A stretch of 7,342 nucleotides of DNA. It comes from Prevotella sp. (GTDB lineage Bacteria > Bacteroidota > Bacteroidia > Bacteroidales > Bacteroidaceae). Location of the stretch: positions 1 to 7,342 of the forward strand of contig JAEEZP010000099.1 of the NCBI GenBank assembly GCA_016291915.1, given 5' to 3'. This document shows positions 1 to 5,754 of the stretch, in pieces (position 1 is the stretch's first letter; each line of letters begins with the position of its first letter). The notes beneath the pieces are model-generated. The model searched no databases. It saw only the letters and a list, made by a program, of their open reading frames with translations, and had not been told where the DNA came from. The position numbers were made by a program, and so were the translations under genes.

Positions 1-66
1 AGTCTCCTGTGCCAATGTCGGCAAAGCAGCCAACATCATCAGACACAAATACAATATCTTTTTCAT
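1..66 (-). CDS. Exported protein, N-terminal fragment (signal peptide only)
   Basis: Only the first 22 codons lie in the window; the gene continues past the left edge. The visible peptide has two lysines after Met, a Leu/Met/Ala-rich hydrophobic core, and a likely signal peptidase I site after Thr-Leu-Ala, just before Gln-Glu-Thr. The product is therefore probably exported to the periplasm or outer membrane. An in-frame ATG two codons upstream (70-72) is a possible alternative start. The gene follows the stop of the Tyr/Trp-rich secreted protein by 32 bp on the same strand with no convincing promoter between them, so the two are probably co-transcribed. Neighbours of such Tyr-rich proteins in Bacteroidales are sometimes outer-membrane transporters, but nothing visible here identifies the family. 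Confidence 0.75.
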   Translation of the reverse strand, partial: MKKILYLCLMMLAALPTLAQET

Positions 67-98
67 AATCATAAAATTTTCAAGAATTATACATGTTG

Positions 99-1040
99 TT
101 AACGACGACCTCCGAAGTGTCCGCCACCGGAGCTACCGCCACGACTGCCGCCGCCACCGGAGCTACTTCCTCCGAAGCTGCCACCACCGCCGCCATACGA
201 ACCTCCGCTATAGGAAGGAGTATAGGAACGTGTGGAAGAATTGCTGTTGGAAGTGGATCCAACGAAACGACCGTTGCTACGGTTAGAGTTAGAAGCTGCA
301 GCACGTGTGGTCCTGTTATATGACTGTGTTGTCTGGCCATTGCCACGATAACCGCCGAAGTGACCTCTGCCGGCTGTTGCAGCACTGTTACGGGAAGCGG
401 GACGACTCACATAACCATGATTGCTCGTGCCGGTAACACTATTGCCATAGCTCACATGGTAAGAGGGAAGACCCCATCCGTAATAACCATAGCCGTAATA
501 GCCGTAGTGCCTGCCCCAATAAGGAGAATACCAGCCTCCCCAGCCATAGAACAACGGATCATACCCATACCAGCTGTAATACCAAGGATCATACCAATAA
601 CCCCAGCGGCCGTAGAAATAGGGATTGTAGCCACTATATCTGTAATACCAGGGATCATACCAATAGAAATCATCAAACCAGTTCATTCTACGACTGTAAA
701 CATAGTCGTCCTCAGGATCATACTGTACTGACTCATAAGGATAGACATTCAGTGTGTCGCTGAGATCCTCTGCACTGGAATGAAACTCGATGATATCGTT
801 ACCCAGAGAGTCGGTGCCGATCTTCTCAAAGTAACTACCGAACTTTCCACGACGATTATACTCATCAACATTGCGATTGCTGCCTGTATGATAGACGGGC
901 TTATCGTCGTTCACCTTGGAAACAGCAACAGACTTTGCTTCTTTATCTCCTTTCTTAGGAGTAAAGTACATATCGTCCTGGGCCATCATACAAAGGGGAA
1001 GTACACCCAAAAGGATTGTTAAAAGAACTAATTTTTTCAT
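99..1040 (-). CDS. Secreted Tyr/Trp/Gly-rich repeat protein, function unknown
   Basis: This 313-residue protein starts with a clear signal peptide (MKK, hydrophobic core, probable cleavage after Ala20 before Gln-Asp-Asp). Residues 21-120 are charged and look like an ordinary small domain. Residues 120-190 are extremely rich in Tyr, Trp, Gly and Pro, with a 22-residue unit repeated almost in tandem (126-147 and 148-169, both opening YWYDPWYY) and a degenerate third copy. Residues 200-275 are Ser/Asn/Thr/Arg-rich. Residues 276-313 form a Gly/Ser tail ending in GGHFGGRR. No enzyme motif is visible. Similar proteins in Bacteroides and Prevotella have, as I recall, been given the uninformative name 'vitellogenin II'. 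The composition suggests an envelope-associated, partly disordered or adhesive protein, which is inference. A second exported protein follows 32 bp downstream. Confidence 0.82.
   Translation of the reverse strand: MKKLVLLTILLGVLPLCMMAQDDMYFTPKKGDKEAKSVAVSKVNDDKPVYHTGSNRNVDEYNRRGKFGSYFEKIGTDSLGNDIIEFHSSAEDLSDTLNVYPYESVQYDPEDDYVYSRRMNWFDDFYWYDPWYYRYSGYNPYFYGRWGYWYDPWYYSWYGYDPLFYGWGGWYSPYWGRHYGYYGYGYYGWGLPSYHVSYGNSVTGTSNHGYVSRPASRNSAATAGRGHFGGYRGNGQTTQSYNRTTRAAASNSNRSNGRFVGSTSNSNSSTRSYTPSYSGGSYGGGGGSFGGSSSGGGGSRGGSSGGGHFGGRR
534..665 (-). repeat. Two tandem 66-bp coding repeats in the Tyr/Trp-rich gene
   Basis: Two adjacent 66-bp units (600-665 and 534-599) encode residues 126-147 and 148-169. 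The first 25 bases of the two units, in coding order (641-665 and 575-599), differ at one position. The rest has diverged at DNA level but keeps the spacing of Tyr, Trp, Gly and Pro. The unit length is a multiple of three, so gain or loss of a copy would keep the frame. A degenerate third unit follows at protein level (from about residue 170). Confidence 0.8.
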
Positions 1041-1068
1041 GTCTTATCGTATTTATTTTATCACGATA

Positions 1069-1076
1069 CAAAATTA
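1069..1076 (-). promoter_or_regulatory. Bacteroidota -7 promoter element for the Tyr/Trp-rich gene
   Basis: On the minus strand this reads TAATTTTG, an exact match to the Bacteroidota -7 consensus TAnnTTTG, about 29 bases upstream of the ATG at 1040. A second exact match, TATTTTTG, lies at 1092-1099 on the same strand and could be an alternative promoter nearer the 13-bp direct repeat. A well-spaced -33 TTTG is not evident for either, so the transcription start is uncertain. Confidence 0.5.
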
Positions 1077-1099
1077 TTGATTATTTAATTGCAAAAATA

Positions 1100-1134
1100 A
1101 GGATTTTCCCTAATCCATGATAGGATTTTCCCTA
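1100..1134. repeat. Paired 13-bp direct repeat, candidate regulator binding site
   Basis: The 13-mer AGGATTTTCCCTA occurs perfectly at 1100-1112 and 1122-1134. Start-to-start spacing is 22 bp, about two helical turns, so both copies face the same side of the DNA. The pair lies between the divergent promoters of the Tyr/Trp-rich gene and prmA, with the second copy ending 7 bp before the prmA -7 element. This arrangement is typical of an operator for a dimeric regulator. No regulator gene is in the window and the motif is not one I can assign. Confidence 0.5.
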
Positions 1135-1141
1135 TTTTTTA

Positions 1142-1149
1142 TAATTTTG
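1142..1149 (+). promoter_or_regulatory. Bacteroidota -7 promoter element for prmA
   Basis: TAATTTTG exactly matches TAnnTTTG and is followed by C. It lies 21 bases before the ATG at 1171, which predicts a short 5' leader of roughly 15 nt. No good -33 TTTG is present; the equivalent region holds the second copy of the 13-bp direct repeat, which may mean an activator or repressor acts here. The element also argues against the upstream ATG at 1117. Confidence 0.55.
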
Positions 1150-1170
1150 CAGTACATTTTTAACATTCAG

Positions 1171-2046
1171 ATGAAATACTATCGAGTAATTTTTAAGATT
1201 ATAGGCCTGGAAGATACCCTTCATGACCCCTCTTTTTTCATAGAGGATGTATGGGACATCGTAGCTGCCTTGGCAGGAGAAGCCGGTTTTGAATCCTTTG
1301 AGCAGGAGAATGACCGGTTGGTAGGTTATGTGCAGACAACCTTGTTTGAACAGGAGTTGTTAGACCAACTGCTCACCACCCTACCCTTCGACAACCTACA
1401 GGTAACCTACGCTTTGGAAGATGCGGAAGACAAGAACTGGAATGCGGCCTGGGAGGAGGCAGGCTATGAGCCGATCGTTATAGACAATCGTTGTGTGATC
1501 CACGACATGCATCATCCTGCTCCTGCGGCTATTCCCCTCGATATCACCATCGATGCACAGCAAGCCTTCGGCACAGGTACCCACGAGACCACACGTATGA
1601 TCGTGGGCTGTCTGTTGGATCTTTCATTAAAAGGCAAGCGAGTGCTCGACTGTGGTTGCGGCACGGGTATCCTCTCTATAGTAGCCGCCAAGTTGGAAGC
1701 CAAGGAGGTATTAGGCTATGATATCGACGAGTGGAGTGTGAGGAACACCGAGCATAACGCTCAACTGAACGATGTGCCGGCGATAAAGGCCTTACTGGGT
1801 GATGTCAGTGTGCTGGAAACAGTGACAGGGACGTTTGATATTGTCTTGGCAAATATCAACCGGAATATCCTCATGCACGACCTGCCGATCATCAGCAAGC
1901 ATATGGCAGAGCATGCCACGCTGATCATCAGTGGTTTCTATGAGGAAGATGGAACAATACTGCAGGATCTGACGGCATCATTAGGGATGCAGTTAGCAGA
2001 GAAGCGTACCGATAACCGCTGGTGCATGTTGCGGTTGGAGCGATAG
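1171..2046 (+). CDS. prmA: Ribosomal protein L11 methyltransferase PrmA
   Basis: PrmA is an S-adenosylmethionine-dependent methyltransferase that methylates lysines and the N-terminal amino group of ribosomal protein L11 in the cytoplasm. The 291-residue product is almost the length of E. coli PrmA (293). An N-terminal L11-recognition region (about 1-90) leads into NWNAAWE (89-95). FGTGTHETT follows at 133-141, then the SAM-binding motif VLDCGCGTGILS (158-169), an acidic DID (184-186) after the next strand, and LANIN (226-230) at the active-site position. An in-frame ATG at 1117 would add 18 hydrophobic residues, but it lies upstream of the -7 element at 1142-1149 and the extension matches nothing in the family, so I chose 1171. 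The gene is probably monocistronic: the next gene runs convergently and begins at the base after the stop. Confidence 0.95.
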   Translation: MKYYRVIFKIIGLEDTLHDPSFFIEDVWDIVAALAGEAGFESFEQENDRLVGYVQTTLFEQELLDQLLTTLPFDNLQVTYALEDAEDKNWNAAWEEAGYEPIVIDNRCVIHDMHHPAPAAIPLDITIDAQQAFGTGTHETTRMIVGCLLDLSLKGKRVLDCGCGTGILSIVAAKLEAKEVLGYDIDEWSVRNTEHNAQLNDVPAIKALLGDVSVLETVTGTFDIVLANINRNILMHDLPIISKHMAEHATLIISGFYEEDGTILQDLTASLGMQLAEKRTDNRWCMLRLER

Positions 2047-2874
2047 TTACCAGAAACGGTTCTCGTTGGCCCCGATACATAGTTTTTTGAGATCGTAATA
2101 ACTGCCGTTGTAGAGGTTGAAATCCACGGAGCCCTTGATACCCGGCAGGCGCCCGGCATCGGTATGTTGCCAGAATTTCCATTCCCCCTCATACTCGATC
2201 TCATCCACGTAATAATGCGCTATCCAATAGGGATAATCATCAAATACTGAGGTGTTTAAGTACTGTTGCTTAAACTTATAGTATGTGTAGAGTATCGGTT
2301 TGACATGGTATTTGTCTTCCACGATATGCATCCATGTGAGAATCTCCCGCTGGAAATCCTCCACTGGCATGTCTGCCGGTTTATGCTCCACATCAAGCAC
2401 CGGTGGCAGGTCACCATCCTTGAGATGCACTTTCTTCAAGAAGAAATATGCCTGTTCACGGGCTGATGACTGGTTACTCCAGAAATGATAGGCGCCACGG
2501 ATAAAACCATAGTAACGTGCATTCTTGAAATTCTCCTGGAAAGTCTCATCCACCTGCGTACTGCCTTCCGTGGCCTTGATCATCACAAAACGGATCGGGC
2601 AGTGCTCAATCTGCGCATTACTGAGTTTTTCCCAATTGATCTCTCCCTGGTAATGACTGATGTCAATACCACGAATCTCATAACCTTTCGGATTCTTGGC
2701 ATCCCCATAGAGTGCCCTCCAACGGAAACCGAAAGGACTGACAAAGAATCGATAGAAAACCCAGATATAAAGGGCGACGACACCAATGCCGCCAATCCAC
2801 CACGCCCAACGAGGATAGGAAGAGTGTTTTCTCTTCTTCTTACGTCTGTGTGATGTGGATCTCCTCTTGTTCAT
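2047..2874 (-). CDS. Membrane-anchored GH25 family lysozyme-like muramidase
   Basis: GH25 enzymes cleave the MurNAc-GlcNAc bond of peptidoglycan. The 275-residue product starts with a very basic cytoplasmic segment (2-18, many Arg/Lys), then one transmembrane helix (about 23-45) and an extracytoplasmic catalytic domain from about residue 65 to the end. GH25 landmarks appear in order: GIDISHYQG (69-77, with Asp71), MIKATEG (98-104), RGAYHFW (126-132), LDVE (160-163, giving the catalytic Asp161/Glu163 pair), YWIAHY (216-221), WQHTDAG (235-241) and VDFN (250-253). The catalytic set looks complete. The topology implies a type II anchor in the inner membrane with the enzyme in the periplasm, suggesting a role in the cell's own wall remodelling rather than phage lysis; that is inference. 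The gene lies 187 bp downstream of pfp on the same strand, across a structured spacer. Its stop abuts the prmA stop with no spacer. Confidence 0.92.
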   Translation of the reverse strand: MNKRRSTSHRRKKKRKHSSYPRWAWWIGGIGVVALYIWVFYRFFVSPFGFRWRALYGDAKNPKGYEIRGIDISHYQGEINWEKLSNAQIEHCPIRFVMIKATEGSTQVDETFQENFKNARYYGFIRGAYHFWSNQSSAREQAYFFLKKVHLKDGDLPPVLDVEHKPADMPVEDFQREILTWMHIVEDKYHVKPILYTYYKFKQQYLNTSVFDDYPYWIAHYYVDEIEYEGEWKFWQHTDAGRLPGIKGSVDFNLYNGSYYDLKKLCIGANENRFW

Positions 2875-2896
2875 GGTTTTTTAAAGTGAAGAGTGG

Positions 2897-2931
2897 CCCC
2901 TCTCCCGACCTCTCCCCCTTGGTTAGGGGGC
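2897..2931. repeat. C-rich repeat and GC-rich hairpin, REP-like
   Basis: A C/T-rich tract holds CCTCTCCC twice at a 10-bp step (2899-2906 and 2909-2916). It ends in a stem of CCCCCT (2914-2919) and AGGGGG (2925-2930) around a 5-base loop. Sequences of this kind are dispersed in many Bacteroidota genomes, so it may be a REP-type extragenic element. Because both flanking genes run on the minus strand, it would be transcribed in any pfp read-through message and could act as a weak terminator or RNA stabiliser. Confidence 0.45.
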
Positions 2932-2966
2932 GAAGCGTTCGATTCGTAACGCCAGTGAAAGTTTTC

Positions 2967-3067
2967 AGTTTAGAGTGTATAGTGCAGAGTGTAAAGATTT
3001 GATTACCTTGATTAGAGCTTTAGGTAGGTAATCATAACTCTACACTCTTAACTCTGCACTTTTAACT
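2967..3067. repeat. Long imperfect inverted repeat at the 3' end of pfp
   Basis: Two arms of 42 bases (2967-3008 and 3026-3067) pair at about 33 of 42 positions with no gaps, around a 17-base loop. The inner 9 bp (TGATTACCT at 3000-3008 and AGGTAATCA at 3026-3034) are perfect. The arms are built from degenerate copies of AGTGnAGAGT-like words; another copy lies at 2885-2896. The right arm covers the pfp stop codon and most of the preceding Ser codon. In pfp mRNA this would fold into a long hairpin. It could be a terminator, a 3' stabilising element or a remnant of a small non-autonomous repeat; the lack of a clear T-tract makes a classical intrinsic terminator less likely. Confidence 0.6.
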
Positions 3068-4705
3068 ATTCTGTTCTAACTGAAGTGTCTTGGTAGGCTG
3101 ATCGCAAACCTCCGACGGCCCCCAATACTGGATAGGACCGGGATAGACATAGCAGGTTTCCTGTGCCCAACGGTCACGCTGTGCGGCGAAACACTTGAAC
3201 GGAGCACCATCCAACTCAACGAGGGCCTTGCGGATAACCGGTTTCATCTCACCGTTACGACGCTCCATGTTCATCATCATCGTGATAGGCACACCACCAG
3301 CCTTCCATTCATCGGTCTTGGCTGTGGTATTCTTCACGATAGCCATATAACCGGTCTTGCCGTTGGCAATCAGCTGAGCAGCACTGGCTCCAAGCGCATA
3401 ACAGTAGTCTGCATCGAAGTTAGAAGGAGCAGCACAACGTCCTTCATAACCGAAGAAATGATGCAGGGTAGCAAACTTACCTACATACTTACCCTCTTTC
3501 TTCCACTCTTTCAGTTTTACATCAACCATCTCGGAGATCAACTTCTCTGTCTCAATCAGTGAAACCTGCACGTTACCGTGAGGATCACGGTCGAGAGAAA
3601 GCTGACGGGCAACACCCTCCGGTAAGGTAGCGAAGGTATTGGCATTCTCCTCACTGAGGTGACCGAGGATATATGCACGTTGTGCATCCTTATCCAGATC
3701 CTTGTATTCATCACCATGAGCAGCCAGCAGGTCGTTCAGTTCCTGAATCAACCTACCGATAGCCGGTATGAACTCGATCAGTCCTTCGGGAATCAATACG
3801 ATACCGTAGTTTTTACCTTTGGCAGCACGGTTAGCCACAGCGGTAGCTATCTGCTCCACGATATCATTGAGGCTCTGGTCCTTTGCCTCTACCTCCTCAC
3901 TGATCAGACAGATATTCGGCTGGCACTGCAGGGCACACTCCAAAGCAATATGTGAAGCCGAACGACCCATCAGCTTGATGAAATGCCAGTATTTGCGGGC
4001 AGAGTTACAGTCACGCTCGATATTACCGATAAGTTCTGAATAAGTCTTGGTAGCGGTATCGAAACCGAAAGAGGTCTCTATCTGACTGTTCTTCAGGTCA
4101 CCGTCGATGGTCTTCGGACAACCGATCACCTGCACACCATAGTTCTTGGCAGCATAATACTCTGCCAGCACACAAGCATTGGTGTTAGAGTCGTCACCAC
4201 CGATAATCACGATGGCATTGATGTCCAACTCACGGATAATCTCCAGTCCTTTCTCAAACTGGTCAACCTTCTCTAATTTCGTACGTCCGGAACCGATGAT
4301 ATCAAAACCACCGGTATTACGGTAATCATTCACGTACTCTTCTGTCAACTCAATGTAATTGTGGTCAACCAGTCCGCCGGGACCCATCAGGAAACCATAA
4401 AGATGGTTCTCCGGATTGAGCTTCTTAATGGTATCAAACAATCCGGTAATCACATTATGTCCACCGGGAGCCTGTCCACCACTCAGGATAATACCCACAT
4501 TCATACGGGCATTGTTAGCCTCATCACACTTCTCAAACTCAATAAGGGGCATGCCGTAAGTGTTGGGGAAGAGCGCCTTGATCTCTTCCTGATTATCTAC
4601 ACTCTGGGTAGGAGCACCCTCTTTTACCTTTACAGACCCCTGAAGAGCAACCGGAAGTTTCGGCTGATAAGCTCCTCTTGCCTGCTGCAAAGCACTTTTT
4701 TCCAT
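3062..4705 (-). CDS. pfp: Pyrophosphate-dependent 6-phosphofructokinase, long form
   Basis: This cytoplasmic enzyme interconverts fructose 6-phosphate plus PPi and fructose 1,6-bisphosphate plus Pi, the reversible entry step of glycolysis in many Bacteroidales. The 547-residue length fits the long PPi-PFK group, which includes the Borrelia and plant-type enzymes. Visible motifs are SGGQAPGGHN (75-84) near the phosphoryl-donor site, GGDDSNTNA (169-177) with Asp171/Asp172, and PKTIDGDL (197-204) with the predicted catalytic Asp201. The GGDDS form and the Lys in PKTIDGD are hallmarks of PPi rather than ATP use. MGRSASH (246-252) and GYEGRC (419-424) correspond to sugar-phosphate binding segments. 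The start fits a TATTTTTG element 47 bases upstream. The last two codons lie within a long inverted repeat. The gene is divergent from the 4919 operon and may be followed by the GH25 gene as a weak read-through unit. Confidence 0.96.
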   Translation of the reverse strand: MEKSALQQARGAYQPKLPVALQGSVKVKEGAPTQSVDNQEEIKALFPNTYGMPLIEFEKCDEANNARMNVGIILSGGQAPGGHNVITGLFDTIKKLNPENHLYGFLMGPGGLVDHNYIELTEEYVNDYRNTGGFDIIGSGRTKLEKVDQFEKGLEIIRELDINAIVIIGGDDSNTNACVLAEYYAAKNYGVQVIGCPKTIDGDLKNSQIETSFGFDTATKTYSELIGNIERDCNSARKYWHFIKLMGRSASHIALECALQCQPNICLISEEVEAKDQSLNDIVEQIATAVANRAAKGKNYGIVLIPEGLIEFIPAIGRLIQELNDLLAAHGDEYKDLDKDAQRAYILGHLSEENANTFATLPEGVARQLSLDRDPHGNVQVSLIETEKLISEMVDVKLKEWKKEGKYVGKFATLHHFFGYEGRCAAPSNFDADYCYALGASAAQLIANGKTGYMAIVKNTTAKTDEWKAGGVPITMMMNMERRNGEMKPVIRKALVELDGAPFKCFAAQRDRWAQETCYVYPGPIQYWGPSEVCDQPTKTLQLEQNS

Positions 4706-4752
4706 AAACTAATACGTATTTATATATGATTATATGATAATTCTTTCCACTG

Positions 4753-4760
4753 CAAAAATA
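4753..4760 (-). promoter_or_regulatory. Bacteroidota -7 promoter element for pfp
   Basis: On the minus strand this reads TATTTTTG, an exact TAnnTTTG match. It predicts a 5' leader of roughly 40 nt before the ATG at 4705. I see no convincing TTTG at the -33 position; that area is a poly-T/A stretch (4781-4790). Confidence 0.5.
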
Positions 4761-4828
4761 CTACATTTCGTGGAGATATGGAAAAAAAACGATATAAAAA
4801 CAAAGAACTCATAATCTTTTTCATTTAT

Positions 4829-4863
4829 TTTGACAGATATTTAAAAAATATTTGTTATATTTG
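4829..4863 (+). promoter_or_regulatory. Promoter of the three-gene envelope operon
   Basis: TATATTTG at 4856-4863 matches the -7 consensus TAnnTTTG and is followed by C. Upstream, TTTGACA begins at 4829; its TTTG fits the -33 element but at 23 bp the spacing is slightly longer than usual. The intervening DNA is AT-rich and includes a short palindrome (4837-4842 with 4846-4851). The predicted leader before the ATG at 4919 is about 50 nt. Confidence 0.55.
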
Positions 4864-4918
4864 CAGAACATACTATATTTCTTCAACTTATAAATAATCC
4901 TTCTAACGTCAATAAACC

Positions 4919-5191
4919 ATGGCAAGGAAAAAAGATCTTAAGAAGACCATTAACAGTATTTGCGAGGAATTGGAAGCCAACTGTATAGCTTACTCTCTGT
5001 ACAACGGGAAACCCATTGATGAAGACGTCAATGCTATCTTTTCGGCTATCCTTCATGTGCAGTCTGACTTTATCTCGCGTATTTCCCATCCGGAGCCAGG
5101 TATGCCTCAGAAAGCTTATTATAAGCTGTTGGTTGAGGACTTCAACAAACAAGTATTAGAACTGGTAGACCAAATCTGTAACCTGGCCTGA
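4919..5191 (+). CDS. Small conserved-looking protein of unknown function
   Basis: I do not recognise this 90-residue protein. It has a Lys-rich start (ARKKDLKK), no signal peptide and no membrane segment. It appears mostly alpha-helical, with a polar loop near residues 59-67 (PEPGMPQ). It has two cysteines in the first half (Cys15, Cys22) and one near the end (Cys87), but no zinc-ribbon spacing. It is therefore likely cytoplasmic. It is the first gene after a good promoter, and only 8 bp separate it from the acyltransferase start, so co-transcription is very likely. Codon use and reading-frame integrity look like a real gene. A link to lipid or envelope metabolism is suggested only by its operon partners. 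Confidence 0.8.
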   Translation: MARKKDLKKTINSICEELEANCIAYSLYNGKPIDEDVNAIFSAILHVQSDFISRISHPEPGMPQKAYYKLLVEDFNKQVLELVDQICNLA

Positions 5192-5199
5192 GAACAGCG

Positions 5200-5748
5200 A
5201 TGATACAAGGATTATGCAAATGGTTGCTCTACAAAAGGGGCGGATGGACAAAGGAGATCACTGTGGATCATCCTGAGAAGTTTATTATCTGTCTGGCACC
5301 CCATACCAGCAACTGGGATTTTATCTTAGGACAGTTATATATGCGTGCCGAGGGGCTGCATATCAATTTCCTGATGAAAAAAGAATGGTTTCGAGGACCG
5401 CTCGGAACCTTCTTTCGTCGTATCGGCGGCATTCCCGTATGGAGAGACAAGAAAACCAGTCTCACCGAGAATCTCGCCAATACCGCAAGACAAGAAAAAC
5501 GTTTTCATCTCTGCATCACGCCAGAGGGTACCCGCTCGCTGAACCCCGACTGGAAGAAAGGCTTCTATTATATTGCCTTGAATGCCAATATACCTATTCT
5601 TCTCTATGCGCTCGACTATGAGAAGAAGCTCATACGATGCACCAAACAGATCATTCCCACCGGTGACATAGAGAAGGAGATGCAAGAGATAAAAGATTAT
5701 TTTAAAGATTGCAAAGGTAAATACCCTGAATTATTTACGACAGGATAA
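5200..5748 (+). CDS. PlsC-type 1-acyl-glycerol-3-phosphate acyltransferase family protein
   Basis: Members of this family transfer an acyl chain to lysophosphatidic acid or related acceptors. The 182-residue product carries the four acyltransferase blocks: HTSNWD (35-40, the HX4D catalytic motif with His35 and Asp40), FRRIGGIPVWR (72-82, block II), TPEGTRS (107-113, block III, acceptor phosphate binding) and IPILLYALDY (131-140, block IV around Pro132). It is shorter than typical PlsC (about 240 residues) and lacks an obvious N-terminal transmembrane helix, so it may associate peripherally with the membrane. The acceptor cannot be told from sequence; it may serve phosphatidic acid synthesis or another Bacteroidales lipid. 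It sits in a tight operon, 8 bp after the 90-residue protein and 6 bp before the amidase-like lipoprotein. Confidence 0.88.
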   Translation: MIQGLCKWLLYKRGGWTKEITVDHPEKFIICLAPHTSNWDFILGQLYMRAEGLHINFLMKKEWFRGPLGTFFRRIGGIPVWRDKKTSLTENLANTARQEKRFHLCITPEGTRSLNPDWKKGFYYIALNANIPILLYALDYEKKLIRCTKQIIPTGDIEKEMQEIKDYFKDCKGKYPELFTTG

Positions 5749-5754
5749 CAGATC

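Noticed and set aside
93..731. Plus-strand open frames opposite the Tyr/Trp-rich gene (Thr/Ala- and Ile-rich peptides)
   Set aside because: Low-complexity shadows produced by the repetitive, Gly/Ser- and Tyr-rich codons of the real minus-strand gene; no promoter or family signal.
1117..1170. Possible 18-residue hydrophobic N-terminal extension of PrmA from the ATG at 1117
   Set aside because: The extension would be encoded upstream of and across the -7 promoter element and part of the 13-bp repeat; the 1171 start gives the usual PrmA length and N-terminus.
2047..2874. GH25 gene as part of a prophage lysis cassette
   Set aside because: No holin, portal, tail or integrase gene is nearby; the flanking genes are housekeeping and the enzyme is membrane-anchored.
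2967..3067. CRISPR-like or tRNA-like structure in the repeat-rich spacer
   Set aside because: Repeats are degenerate, inverted and not regularly spaced, and no cloverleaf or tRNA consensus was seen.
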